Source: Streptomyces cyaneogriseus subsp. noncyanogenus (GTDB lineage: Bacteria > Actinomycetota > Actinomycetes > Streptomycetales > Streptomycetaceae). Taken from it: a stretch of 64,000 nt of DNA. Each line of letters opens with the position of its first letter. The stretch's first letter is position 1. The translations under genes were made by a program, and so were the position numbers. The DNA lies in contig NZ_CP010849.1 of the NCBI RefSeq assembly GCF_000931445.1, positions 6,510,001-6,574,000 of the forward strand. Direction: 5' to 3'. The notes under the pieces are model-generated. The model was not told the DNA's origin. It did not search any database and saw nothing but the letters and a program-made list of their open reading frames with translations. Below, one piece after another: positions 50,273 through 59,080 of the stretch.

Positions 50273-51192
50273 AGACCCTGCTGCGCCCGGCCCGGCTCGC
50301 GCCCGGCGCCCGGGTGGCCGTCGTCGCGCCGAGCGGACCGGTGCCCGAGGAGCGCCTCCAGGCGGGGCTCGACGTGCTGCGCGGCTGGGACCTCGACCCG
50401 GTCGTGGCACCCCATGTCCTGGACCGCCACGGCACGTTCGGGTACCTGGCGGGCGCGGACGCGGACCGGGCCGCCGATCTGGAGAGGGCGTGGTGCGACC
50501 CGTCCGTGGACGCGGTGTTGTGCGCCCGCGGGGGCTACGGCGCCCAGCGGATCGCCGGCCTGCTCGACTGGGAGGCGATGCGGGCGGCCGGGCCGAAGGT
50601 GTTCGTCGGCTTCAGCGACATCACCGCGCTGCACGAGGCGTTCGCCACCCGGCTGGGCCTGGTGACCCTGCACGGGCCGATGGCGGCGGGCGTCGACTTC
50701 CTCAAGAACGGCCGGGCGCAGGAGCACCTGAGGGCGACGCTGTTCGCCCCGGAGACGGTCACCACCCTCGTCTCCGGCGGCGCCCCCCTGGTTCCCGGGC
50801 GGGCGCGGGGCGTCACACTCGGCGGCTGCCTGTCCCTGCTCGCCGCCGAACTGGGCACCCCGCACGCCCGGCCCGGCGCGCGCGGCGGGCTGCTGTGCCT
50901 GGAGGACGTCGGGGAGGAGGCGTACCGGCTGGACCGCTACCTGACCCAGTTGCTGCGGGCCGGCTGGCTGGACGGGGTCCGGGGCGTACTCCTCGGGTCG
51001 TGGGAGGGGTGCGAGCCCCGCGCCGGGCTGCGCCCCCTGCTCGCCGACCGGCTCGGCGGCCTGGGCGTGCCCGTGGCGGAGGAGTTCGGCTTCGGGCACT
51101 GTGCGGGCGCGCTGACGGTTCCCTTCGGGGTGGCGGCCGAACTGGACGCCGACGCGGGCACGTTGACGCTCGCCGAACCGGCACTGCGCTGA
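50269..51192 (+). CDS. LD-carboxypeptidase (S66, LdcA/MccF family)
   Basis: A 307-residue S66 peptidase with VAVVAPSGPVPEERL at the N-terminus, CARGGYGAQRIA, the nucleophile elbow GFSDITALHEA, and the C-terminal GFGHCAGALTVPFG with the catalytic His region. Members cleave the L,D bond in recycled muropeptides (LdcA) or inactivate peptidyl-nucleotide toxins (MccF). Starts at GTG in a GTGA overlap with the S9 peptidase gene. Which subfamily it belongs to cannot be decided by eye. Confidence 0.9.
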   Translation: MKTLLRPARLAPGARVAVVAPSGPVPEERLQAGLDVLRGWDLDPVVAPHVLDRHGTFGYLAGADADRAADLERAWCDPSVDAVLCARGGYGAQRIAGLLDWEAMRAAGPKVFVGFSDITALHEAFATRLGLVTLHGPMAAGVDFLKNGRAQEHLRATLFAPETVTTLVSGGAPLVPGRARGVTLGGCLSLLAAELGTPHARPGARGGLLCLEDVGEEAYRLDRYLTQLLRAGWLDGVRGVLLGSWEGCEPRAGLRPLLADRLGGLGVPVAEEFGFGHCAGALTVPFGVAAELDADAGTLTLAEPALR

Positions 51193-51260
51193 ACCGGGCT
51201 CGGCGTCCCTTGCGCCGGACCGGCGCGGAGAAACCGCCGTCCCGGTGATTGACCCGTGCC

Positions 51261-51307
51261 TGACACGTGTCACACGTTGACTCCCGGCCGGTACCTACCG
51301 GTCGGTA
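51261..51307 (+). promoter_or_regulatory. Conserved-looking promoter/operator region in front of a pseudogene
   Basis: TGACACGTGTCA (51261-51272) is a perfect 12-bp palindrome, TTGACT (51277-51282) is a -35 candidate, and TACC-T-ACCGGT-C-GGTA (51292-51307) is a 16-bp dyad with a single mismatched pair, of the kind bound by TetR-family repressors. It precedes a GGAGG box and the GTG at 51351. Confidence 0.45.
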
Positions 51308-51350
51308 AGCCGGGTCGCCCGCGCAGTGGGCCCTCAGTGTGGAGGTCTCC

Positions 51351-51633
51351 GTGTCCCGTCGTCTCCCCAGGCCCTCACGCGCCCGGCGCGCCCGCCGCAC
51401 CCGGGACGCTGGTGCACCGTCTCGTCGCGCCCGTCCGCGTCCCGGACGTGACCCGGAGCTTCACCGTCACGCTGCCCGGCATCGTGCACCGCTACGAGCG
51501 GGGGCACCGGCTCCGGTTCGTGATCGCGGCCGCCGACGGCGCCTACGCCGGGAACCGGGGGATCAAGCCGGTGACCGTGGTCAGCGCGCCGGGGGAGACC
51601 GGGGTGGTCGAGCTGCCGGTGGCCGGCGGGTGA
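51351..51633 (+). pseudogene. Remnant of a CocE/NonD-type (X-Pro peptidase C-terminal domain) hydrolase
   Basis: The 5' end keeps a GTG start with GGAGG and reads VSRRLPRPSR, like the N-terminus of an exported protein. About 20 codons later a different frame takes over and reads GTLVHRLVAPVRVPDVTRSF, then TVTLPGIVHRYERGHRLRF and on to VELPVAGG, ending at 51633. This second part has the features of the C-terminal jelly-roll of CocE/PepX_C hydrolases. The alpha/beta-hydrolase core of several hundred residues is missing, so a large deletion with frame change has joined the two ends. It lies just after four intact peptidase genes. Confidence 0.65.
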
Positions 51634-51662
51634 TCCGGCCGGGGGCGTCGTAAGCTGGCGCC

Positions 51663-52214
51663 GTGCCGCACCACGCTCGCCGTTATCTCGCCGAGGGCCC
51701 CCGCGTGGGGATACGCCCCTTCACCCACGAGGACGGCGCGGAGTTCACCGCCCGTGCGCGGGAGAGCCGGGACCTGCACCGCCCGTGGCTCTTCCCGCCG
51801 GACGACGACGCCGCCTACGCGGCCTACGCGGGGCGGCTGATCGAGGACCCGGACAGGGCCGGATTCCTGGTCTGCGAGAGGAGCGACGGCTCCCTGGCCG
51901 GGTTCATCAACATCAACAACATCGTCCACGGCGCCTTCCGCAGCGGAGCCCTCGGCTACGGCGCCTTCGCCCACGCGGCGGGTCGCGGACTGATGCGGGA
52001 GGGGCTCGGCCTCGTGATGGGGTACGCGCTCGGGCCGATGCGGCTGCACCGGCTGGAGATCAACGTCCAGCCGGGCAACGCCGCCTCGATCGCGCTGGCG
52101 CGCGCCTGCGGCTTCCGGCTTGAGGGGTTCTCCCCGAAGATGCTTTACATCGACGGGGCCTGGCGCGACCACCAGCGGTGGGCCGTCACCGCCGAGACGG
52201 TGACCTCCGGCTGA
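51663..52214 (+). CDS. GNAT N-acetyltransferase (RimJ/RimL-like)
   Basis: A 183-residue acetyltransferase with VGIRPFTHEDGAEF opening, GFININNIVHGAFRSGALGYGAF sheet, an atypical acetyl-CoA loop after AHAAGRGLMREGLGLV, and the typical RimJ C-terminus LHRLEINVQPGNAASIALARACGFRLEG. It would N-acetylate a protein or small amine. GTG 51663 has a TAAGCT element 6 nt before it and no ribosome site, suggesting a leaderless message. Independent of the pseudogene 29 nt upstream. Confidence 0.88.
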   Translation: MPHHARRYLAEGPRVGIRPFTHEDGAEFTARARESRDLHRPWLFPPDDDAAYAAYAGRLIEDPDRAGFLVCERSDGSLAGFININNIVHGAFRSGALGYGAFAHAAGRGLMREGLGLVMGYALGPMRLHRLEINVQPGNAASIALARACGFRLEGFSPKMLYIDGAWRDHQRWAVTAETVTSG

Positions 52215-52392
52215 TCTTCATGCCGCCCAGGCCGGTGGCCGTGGAGCGCAGGTCGCGGAAGCCGTGGCCGAAAGTCCGCACGGTGCTTTCCGTCCGGTCC
52301 TCGACGAGCGCCGCCGCCCTCTCGTCGAACGCACGACCGCAGGCGGTGGCGGCGTCGCGGTGCGCGGGACCGTCGGGCGGGGACGGCGCGGG

Positions 52393-52740
52393 TCAGGCGC
52401 GGCGGTCGACGTACTCGTAGACCGCCCCGTCCGGGTGTCTGACGATCAGGTTGCGGCCCACGGGGGTGGGGACCGGGCCGGCGATGATGTCGGCGCCCAG
52501 TTCGACGAGGACCCGGTGGGTCTCCTCGACGTCCGTGACGGCGATGGTCGCGGCGACCTTGCGCAGCACCTCCAGCTCGGACTCGGGGCCGCTCATCAGC
52601 AGGAAGCAGCCCGCCGCGGCCACCTGCACGCCGCCGCGCTCGAAACGGAGGGCTCTGCCGCCCGCCAGGCGCTCGTAGAAGGGGATCGCTTTCTCCAGGT
52701 CGTCGACGCACACGCGCAGCGTCGCTCCGAGAATCTCCAT
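52393..52740 (-). CDS. VOC (glyoxalase/bleomycin resistance) superfamily protein
   Basis: A 115-residue single VOC protein: an N-terminal beta-alpha-beta unit (LRVCVDDLEKAIPFYERLAGG) and a second with VTDVEETHRVLVELGADIIAGPV and VRHPDGAVYEYVDR. The usual metal position near the C-terminus (E in VYEYV) is present. Dimeric VOC proteins act as dioxygenases, isomerases or drug-binding proteins; the activity here is unknown. The 178-nt gap at 52215-52392 holds no intact gene. Confidence 0.82.
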   Translation of the reverse strand: MEILGATLRVCVDDLEKAIPFYERLAGGRALRFERGGVQVAAAGCFLLMSGPESELEVLRKVAATIAVTDVEETHRVLVELGADIIAGPVPTPVGRNLIVRHPDGAVYEYVDRRA

Positions 52741-52858
52741 ACGGGCGAGCCTAGTTGGACCGGGGCATCACGCGCCGCAGGGGGCGTGAGGCACGCGTCG
52801 TGCGCGCACCCGGGCGGGTGCGCGAGGCCGGTCGCGCCGGTCCTCTCGCACCGTCCGG

Positions 52859-53818
52859 TCACACCGTCTGGAGCTGCGGGAGCACCTTCGTGCGGTAGAA
52901 GTCGAAGAAGCCGCGCACGTCCGGGCCGATCTGGTTGACGTAGACCCGGTCGAATCCGGCGTCGGCGAACCGCTTCAGCTCCGCGACGTGCTCGTCCGGG
53001 GAGTCGCCGCACACCCGGCTCTCCCGCACCATGTCCTCGGTGACGAGGGTCTGCGCCTGTTCGAAGTGCTTGGGAGAGGGCAGCACCTGGCCCAGCTCGC
53101 CGGGGAGCAGCTCGTTGGCCCACAGCCGGTGCACGGTCCGTACCGCCGCGTCCCTGTCGGTGTCGTAGCAGACCTTGGTACCGCCGCTGACCAGCTTGCC
53201 GCCGCCTCCGCCCTTGCGGTACTGCTCCACCATCGACGCGTCCGGCATCATCGTGATGTAGCCGTCGCCGACCCGGGAGGCCAGCGCCGTCGCCGCCGGT
53301 CCGAAACCGGAGATGTCGATCGGGATCGGCTGGTCCGGGACGGTGTACAGGCGGGCGTTCTCCACCGTGTAGTGCGTGCCGTGGTGGTTGACCTCCTCGC
53401 CGGTGAACAGCCGCCGCATGATCTGGATGGCCTCCTCCAGCATCTCCAGACGCACATGCGCGGGCGGCCAGGTGTGGCCGACGATGTGCTCGTTGAGCGC
53501 CTCGCCGGTGCCGACGCCGAGCCGGAAGCGGCCGTCGGTCATCACCGCGCTGGTCGCCGCGGCCTGCGCCACCACCGCCGGGTGGACGCGCACGGTCGGG
53601 CAGGTCACCGCCGTCTCGATCGGCAGGGACACCGCCTCGGAGAGCGCGCCGATCACCGACCACACGAACGGGCTCTGGCCCTGTGCGTCGTTCCACGGGT
53701 GGTAGTGGTCGGAGATCCACAGCGCCTGGAAACCGGCCTGCTCGGCCATGCGCGCCTGCTCCAGCAGCTCGGCGGGCCCGTGCTGCTCGCAGGAGAGGAA
53801 GTAGCCGTACTCGGGCAT
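52859..53818 (-). CDS. LLM-class F420-dependent oxidoreductase
   Basis: A 319-residue bacterial luciferase-like barrel. Features are MPEYGYFLSCEQ, ARMAEQAGFQALWISDHYHPW (F420 contact region), PTVRVHPAVVAQAAAT and GRFRLGVGTGEALNEHI. These resemble the F420-dependent glucose-6-phosphate dehydrogenase-related group of actinobacteria (TIGR03557-like). It transfers hydride to or from F420; the organic substrate is unknown. Neighbours (NDH-2, transketolase) suggest redox or pentose metabolism. Confidence 0.87.
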   Translation of the reverse strand: MPEYGYFLSCEQHGPAELLEQARMAEQAGFQALWISDHYHPWNDAQGQSPFVWSVIGALSEAVSLPIETAVTCPTVRVHPAVVAQAAATSAVMTDGRFRLGVGTGEALNEHIVGHTWPPAHVRLEMLEEAIQIMRRLFTGEEVNHHGTHYTVENARLYTVPDQPIPIDISGFGPAATALASRVGDGYITMMPDASMVEQYRKGGGGGKLVSGGTKVCYDTDRDAAVRTVHRLWANELLPGELGQVLPSPKHFEQAQTLVTEDMVRESRVCGDSPDEHVAELKRFADAGFDRVYVNQIGPDVRGFFDFYRTKVLPQLQTV

Positions 53819-53986
53819 GGGGGTCTGCCTCCGGGGCGTGGGGGGTGTGGTTCCCGCCCCGGGTTACCCGCCGGCCGGTCCGGAAACCGCCGGCCGGACC
53901 CGGGGGCGGCACCCGGCCGACGTTTGGCCGCCCTGGTCAGGGGGACGCGGAAGGTTCGAGGTACGCGACAGCCCGGAGGCGAGACC

Positions 53987-55549
53987 GTGAGCCGACCCCG
54001 CATCGTGATCGTCGGTGCCGGCTTCGCCGGGTACCGGACGGCCCGCACCCTGTCCCGGCTCGCCCGGCACCAGGCCGACATCACCCTCCTGAACCCCACC
54101 GACTACTTCCTCTACCTGCCCCTGCTGCCCCAGGTCGCCGCCGGGATACTCGAACCGCGCCGGGTCACCGTGTCCCTCTCGGCCACGCTGCCGCACGTAC
54201 GGCTGGTACTGGGGGAGGCCGCGCGCATCGACCCCGACGGCCGCACCGTGCACTACACCGACCCCGAGGGACAGGACGGCACCCTCGGCTACGACCGGCT
54301 GGTGCTCGCCGCCGGCAGTGTCAACAAGCTGCTGCCCATCCCCGGCGTCGCCGAGCACGCGCACGGCTTCCGGGGGCTGCCGGAGGCGCTGTACCTGCGC
54401 GACCACGTCACCCGGCAGGTGGAGCTGGCCGCCGCGGGCGGCGACCCCGCGCAGGACACCGCCCGGTGCACCTTCGTGGTGGTCGGCGCCGGATACACCG
54501 GTACCGAGGTCGCCGCGCACGGCCAGATGTTCACCGACGCGCAGGTCCGCGGGCGTCCCCTGCGCGGCGGTCTGCGGCCCCGCTGGATGCTGCTGGACGT
54601 CGCGCCCCGCGTGCTGCCCGAGATGGACGGGAAACTGTCGGCCACCGCCGACCGGGTCCTGCGGCAGCGGGGCGTCGAGGTGCGGATGGGGACCTCCGTG
54701 CGGGAGGCCACGCGCGACGGGGTGCTGCTCACCGACGGCGAGTTCGTCCGCACCCGCACCCTGGTGTGGTGCGTCGGCGTGCGGCCCGACCCGCTCGTGG
54801 AGTCCCTCGGGCTGCCCATGGAGCGCGGCCGGCTGCTCGTCGACCCCTACCTCCAGGTCCCCGGCCGCCCCGAGCTGTTCGCCTGCGGTGACGCGGCCGC
54901 GGTGCCCGACCTCGGCAAGCCCGGCCGGTACACGCCGATGACCGCGCAGCACGCCTGGCGGCACGGCAAGGTCTGCGCCCACAACGTCGCGGCCTCCCTC
55001 GGGCTGGAAGGCGCCGGGCGGCGCCCGTACCGCCATCGCGACCTGGGCTTCGTCGTCGACCTCGGCGGCGCCAAGGCCGCCGCCGATCCGCTCGGCGTCG
55101 CCCTGTCCGGTCCGGTGGCCGGAGCGGTCACCCGCGGCTACCACCTCGCGGCGATGCCCGGGAACCGGGTGCGGGTCGCCGCGGACTGGCTGCTGGACGC
55201 CGTACTGCCGCGCCAGGCCGTGCAGTTGGGTCTCGTGCGGTCCTGGTCGGTGCCGCTGGACACGGCCTCCCCGGAGCTGGCGCGGACCCCGGCCGGCGCG
55301 GGGCGGGAGGGCGCCGTGCCCTCCGGGCCCGGCACGGGACCGCCCGGCCGTGAACCGGCCACGGAGCGGCCCGGCGGTGCGCCCGCCGCCCGGCCGCCCG
55401 GCGGGACGGAAACCGCCGGTCCAGGGCAGCCCGGGCACCCGAGGCGTCTGGGGCACCTGGAACCCCCCGAGGGGCAGCCCGCGCCCGGTCCCGACATCGC
55501 ACCCGGCCCCGTCAAGCGGTCCGACACGCCCGCGGAAGGAGACTCATGA
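53987..55549 (+). CDS. Type II NADH dehydrogenase (NDH-2)-like FAD/NAD(P) oxidoreductase
   Basis: A 520-residue flavoprotein. The FAD motif GAGFAG is at residues 9-14, the NAD motif GAGYTG near 166, and the C-terminal FAD-binding FACGDAAAVPD near 300. NDH-2 passes electrons from NADH to quinone without pumping protons; the last hydrophobic helices near residues 390-410 may touch the membrane. After about residue 425 there is a Pro/Gly-rich tail of about 95 residues that is not part of the fold. GTG 53987 has a CGGAGG box. The stop overlaps the transketolase start (ATGA). Confidence 0.88.
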   Translation: MSRPRIVIVGAGFAGYRTARTLSRLARHQADITLLNPTDYFLYLPLLPQVAAGILEPRRVTVSLSATLPHVRLVLGEAARIDPDGRTVHYTDPEGQDGTLGYDRLVLAAGSVNKLLPIPGVAEHAHGFRGLPEALYLRDHVTRQVELAAAGGDPAQDTARCTFVVVGAGYTGTEVAAHGQMFTDAQVRGRPLRGGLRPRWMLLDVAPRVLPEMDGKLSATADRVLRQRGVEVRMGTSVREATRDGVLLTDGEFVRTRTLVWCVGVRPDPLVESLGLPMERGRLLVDPYLQVPGRPELFACGDAAAVPDLGKPGRYTPMTAQHAWRHGKVCAHNVAASLGLEGAGRRPYRHRDLGFVVDLGGAKAAADPLGVALSGPVAGAVTRGYHLAAMPGNRVRVAADWLLDAVLPRQAVQLGLVRSWSVPLDTASPELARTPAGAGREGAVPSGPGTGPPGREPATERPGGAPAARPPGGTETAGPGQPGHPRRLGHLEPPEGQPAPGPDIAPGPVKRSDTPAEGDS

Positions 55550-57393
55550 ACACCGGTGAACTCGTCGAACTCGGCCAGCAGTTGCGCGTGGACAGCGTGC
55601 GCGCAGCCGCCGCCGCGGGATCCGGGCATCCGACCTCGTCGATGTCCGCCGCGGACCTGATGGCCGTCCTCCTCGCCCACCACCTCCGCTACGACTTCGC
55701 CCGCCCCGCCCACCCCGGCAACGACCGCTTCGTGCTCTCCAAGGGACACGCCTCGCCGCTGCTGTACGCCGCCTACAAGGCGGCCGGCGCCATCGACGAC
55801 GAGGAACTGCTCACCTTCCGCAAGCTGGGCAGCCGCCTCGAAGGCCATCCCACCCCGCAGCGGCTGCCCTGGGTCGAGACGGCGACCGGCTCGCTCGGGC
55901 AGGGCCTGCCGGTCGGGGTCGGCATCGCCCTGGCCGGCAAGCGGCTGGACCGCACCGGCTACCGGGTGTGGGTGCTGTGCGGCGACAGCGAGCTGGCCGA
56001 GGGATCGGTGTGGGAGGCCGCCGAGGCCGCCGGGTTCGAGAACCTCGACAACCTCGTCGCGATCGTCGACGTCAACCGGCTCGGCCAGCGCGGCCCCACC
56101 CGGCACGGCCACGACCTGGACGCCTACGCGCGCCGCTTCCAGGCGTTCGGCTGGCACACCGTCGAGGTCGACGGCCACGACGTGGACGCTGTCGACCGCG
56201 CCTACGGGGAAGCCCTGTCCACCCGGGGCCAGCCCACCGCGATCCTCGCCCGCACCCTCAAGGGCAAGGGCGTCGGGGGCGTCGAGGACCGCGAGGGCCT
56301 GCACGGCAAGCCGCTGCCCGACGCCGACGAGGCGATCGCCGAACTCGGCGGTCCCCGGGACCTGCGCGTCCGGGTGCACGAGCCGCCGGCCGCGCGCGTC
56401 CTGCACGCGGTGGAGTCCCGTTCCGCCGAGCTGCCCCGCTGGGACAAGGGCGAGAAGGCCGCCACCCGCGACGCCTACGGGAAGGCGCTGGCCGCGCTCG
56501 GCACGGCGCGGGACGACGTCGTCGCCCTCGACGGCGAGGTGGGCGACTCCACGCGCGCCGAGTTCTTCGCCAAGGAGCATCCCGACCGCTACGTCGAGTG
56601 CTACATCGCCGAGCAGCAGATGGTCGCCACCGCCGTGGGGATCGCGGCGCGCGGCTGGGTGCCGTACGCGTCCACGTTCGCCGCGTTCCTGACGCGCGCC
56701 TACGACTTCGTGCGCATGGCCGCCGTCAGCGGCTCCGGCATCAACCTCGTCGGCTCCCACGCGGGGGTCGCCATCGGCCAGGACGGGCCCAGCCAGATGG
56801 GCCTGGAGGACCTGGCGATGATGCGGGCCGTCCACGGCTCCACCGTGCTGTACCCGTGCGACGCCAACCAGACCGCCCGGCTCGTCGCCGCGATGGCGGA
56901 CCTGGACGGCATCCGCTACCTGCGCACCTCGCGCGGCGGCAGCGAGGTGATCTACGGCCCCGACGAGGAGTTCCCGATCGGCGGGAGCAAGGTGCTGCGC
57001 TCCTCCGCGCAGGACCGCATGACCCTCGTCGCGGCGGGGGTCACCGTCCCCGAGGCGCTGGCCGCGGCCGACGCGCTCGGCCGCGAGGGCATCCCGGTGC
57101 GCGTGATCGACCTGTACTCGGTCAAGCCCGTCGACCGGGCCACGCTGCGGCAGGCCGCCGAGGAGACCGGCTGCCTGCTGACCGTGGAGGACCACCGCGA
57201 GGAGGGCGGCCTCGGGGACGCGGTCCTCGACGCCTTCGGCGACGGGCGGCCCGTACCGCGCCTGGTGCGGCTCGCCGTGCGTACGATGCCGGGCTCGGCG
57301 TCCCCGGAGGAGCAGTTGCGCGCCGCGGGCATCGACGCGGAGTCGATCACGGCGGCCGGACGCCTGCTGGCCGAGGAGGCGGTGGTGGCGTGA
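55546..57393 (+). CDS. Transketolase
   Basis: A 615-residue single-chain transketolase. Landmarks are AAGSGHPTSS, KGHASPLLYAAY, GSLGQGLPVGVGIAL, the ThDP motif GDSELAEGSVWEA, LDGEVGDST, and CYIAEQQMVATAVG with the catalytic Glu. It exchanges two-carbon units between sugar phosphates in the pentose phosphate pathway. Length and organisation differ from the housekeeping TktA/B (about 690), as in the shorter actinobacterial paralogues. Coupled to the NDH-2 gene by ATGA overlap. Confidence 0.93.
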   Translation: MNTGELVELGQQLRVDSVRAAAAAGSGHPTSSMSAADLMAVLLAHHLRYDFARPAHPGNDRFVLSKGHASPLLYAAYKAAGAIDDEELLTFRKLGSRLEGHPTPQRLPWVETATGSLGQGLPVGVGIALAGKRLDRTGYRVWVLCGDSELAEGSVWEAAEAAGFENLDNLVAIVDVNRLGQRGPTRHGHDLDAYARRFQAFGWHTVEVDGHDVDAVDRAYGEALSTRGQPTAILARTLKGKGVGGVEDREGLHGKPLPDADEAIAELGGPRDLRVRVHEPPAARVLHAVESRSAELPRWDKGEKAATRDAYGKALAALGTARDDVVALDGEVGDSTRAEFFAKEHPDRYVECYIAEQQMVATAVGIAARGWVPYASTFAAFLTRAYDFVRMAAVSGSGINLVGSHAGVAIGQDGPSQMGLEDLAMMRAVHGSTVLYPCDANQTARLVAAMADLDGIRYLRTSRGGSEVIYGPDEEFPIGGSKVLRSSAQDRMTLVAAGVTVPEALAAADALGREGIPVRVIDLYSVKPVDRATLRQAAEETGCLLTVEDHREEGGLGDAVLDAFGDGRPVPRLVRLAVRTMPGSASPEEQLRAAGIDAESITAAGRLLAEEAVVA

Positions 57394-57535
57394 GCGGTCG
57401 GGGGGCCGGGAGCGCGCACGGGGGCGTCCGGGCCGCGCGGGGCGGGTGCCACGAACGGCCGGCGGGGCGCGGAACCGCCGGGGCCGGGTGCGCCGAGCGG
57501 CCGGCGCCGCCCGGGCCGGGCCGGGGAGGGGCGCG

Positions 57536-58471
57536 GTGAGCGAGGACGGCGCCCGGACCATACGGGCCGGCCGGCGCACCGTGGAGATCCACCGGCCCGG
57601 CAAGGTGCTGCTGCCCGGCGACGGCGCGGCGGGGCGCCCGCGGGAATACACCAAGGGCGACCTCGTCGACTACTACCGGGCCGTCGCCCCGTTCATGCTG
57701 CCGCACCTGCGGGGCCGCCCGTTGATGCTGGAGCGGTACCCGGACGGGCCGGACGGCCCGCGCTTCATGCAGAAGAACACCCCGGACCACTACCCGGAGT
57801 GGATCACCCGGGTGGAGGTCGAGAAGGAGGGCGGCACCGTGTGCCACACGGTCTGCGACGACCAGGCCACCCTCCTCTACCTCGTCGACCAGGCCGCCTT
57901 CACCCTGCACCGCTGGCTGTCCCGGACCACCGCGGTGGACCGGCCCGACCGGCTCGTGTTCGACCTCGATCCGCCCGGCGACGACTTCGCGCCCGTGCGC
58001 GAGGCCGCCTTTCTCCTCGCGGAGCTGCTCGGCGAACTGCGGCTGCCCTGCGCGCCGATGACCACCGGATCGCGCGGAGTGCACGTGGTGGTCCCGCTGA
58101 ACGGCCGTCAGGATTTCGACGAGGTACGGGAGTTCGCCCACGACGTGGCCGGGTTCCTGGCCGCCGCGCACCCCGGCCGGCTCACCACCGCCGCCCGCAA
58201 GAAGGACCGCGGCGGACGGCTCTATCTGGACGTCCAGCGCAACGCCTACGCGCAGACCGCGGTCGTGCCCTTCACGGTCCGCGCCCGGCCCGGCGCCCCC
58301 GTGGCCGCTCCGTTCGCCTGGTCGCAGCTCGACGACCCGGAGTTGCACGCGCGCCGCTGGACCGTCACCGACGCCGTCGAGCAGGCGCGCACCGACCCCT
58401 GGGCCGGGATCATGAGCCGCCCGCGGGCCCTGGGACCGGCCCGGCGGCGCCTGAACGCCCTGCGCGGCTGA
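57536..58471 (+). CDS. LigD-type primase-polymerase domain protein (NHEJ-associated)
   Basis: A 311-residue stand-alone polymerase domain of the LigD/archaeo-eukaryotic primase group. It has RPLMLERYPDG and FMQKNTPDHYPEW at the N-terminus, the catalytic acid pair in VFDLDPPGDDF, TTGSRGVHVVVPL, and YLDVQRNAYAQT near the end. Such proteins fill or extend ends during Ku/LigD non-homologous end joining. The GTG at 57536 follows GGGGAGGGG. The 142 nt between transketolase and this gene is very GC-rich and contains only a 49-codon GTGA-linked frame that I do not call as a gene. Confidence 0.9.
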   Translation: MSEDGARTIRAGRRTVEIHRPGKVLLPGDGAAGRPREYTKGDLVDYYRAVAPFMLPHLRGRPLMLERYPDGPDGPRFMQKNTPDHYPEWITRVEVEKEGGTVCHTVCDDQATLLYLVDQAAFTLHRWLSRTTAVDRPDRLVFDLDPPGDDFAPVREAAFLLAELLGELRLPCAPMTTGSRGVHVVVPLNGRQDFDEVREFAHDVAGFLAAAHPGRLTTAARKKDRGGRLYLDVQRNAYAQTAVVPFTVRARPGAPVAAPFAWSQLDDPELHARRWTVTDAVEQARTDPWAGIMSRPRALGPARRRLNALRG

Positions 58472-58591
58472 GCGGCCCGTGCGGCCGGCCGGGCCCCGCC
58501 GCGAGGCGGGCGGACGGCGACGGATGGCCGATGCACGGGGCCGTGGAGGTTTGGCGAACAGACTTGCGGCCACACGGAGGGGGAGGTGCCT

Positions 58592-59032
58592 ATGACGAAC
58601 ACGAAAAACACATCCGATTCGCAAGAGCGGCAACGAAGTTCACAAGAATCACAAGATGGTCACGAGGTGACCGACCAGGCCGTCGACAACGGCGACGGCA
58701 ACGCTGAACACAGCGGCGACAGCGACGACAACAGCGACGCGACGCACCGGACGGCGGACCGTCGGCCGAGCCCCATGCACGTACTGCGCCAGGCGCGCGA
58801 GCAACTCGCGGAGCTCACCGGAATGGTCGCCGAGTCCGTGTCGTCCTTCGAGCGGACGGAGGAGGGCTGGGCGCTGGAGGTCGAGGTCCTCGAACTCGAG
58901 AGGGTGCCCGACACCATGAGCCTGATGGCCGGTTACCAGGTGGAGCTCGACCACGACGGTCAGCTCACCGGGTACCGCCGCGTCCGCCGCTACGAGCGGG
59001 GACGGGCCGACGCGCGCAGGTCCGGCGGCTAG
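58592..59032 (+). CDS. gvpO: Gas vesicle protein GvpO
   Basis: A 146-residue protein with an unusual N-terminal half that is Ser/Asp/Gln-rich and almost free of hydrophobic residues (residues 1-55), followed by the conserved GvpO domain (AREQLAELTGMVAESVSSFERTEEGW, VEVLELERVPDTMSLMAGY). It is first in a ten-gene operon in the order O-A-F-G-Y-Z-J-L-S-K. GvpO is essential for gas vesicle formation in haloarchaea and may regulate gvpA expression. ATG 58592 has GGGGGAGG; a GTG six bases earlier is in frame. Confidence 0.93.
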   Translation: MTNTKNTSDSQERQRSSQESQDGHEVTDQAVDNGDGNAEHSGDSDDNSDATHRTADRRPSPMHVLRQAREQLAELTGMVAESVSSFERTEEGWALEVEVLELERVPDTMSLMAGYQVELDHDGQLTGYRRVRRYERGRADARRSGG

Positions 59033-59080
59033 GCCGCCCGACCGGACGCACACCCACAACACCAAGGAGGAACAGCCGGC

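Noticed and set aside
52215..52392. Minus-strand frame reading DERAAALVEDRTES and TFGHGFRDLRS, possible remnant of a lost gene
   Set aside because: No start, no ribosome site and no family I can name; too short to call.
57390..57539. A 49-codon GTG frame with GTGA overlaps to both transketolase and the LigD-type gene
   Set aside because: Composition is only Gly/Ala/Arg/Pro with no recognisable pattern; GTGA overlaps arise easily in this GC content. Ribosome profiling would settle it.
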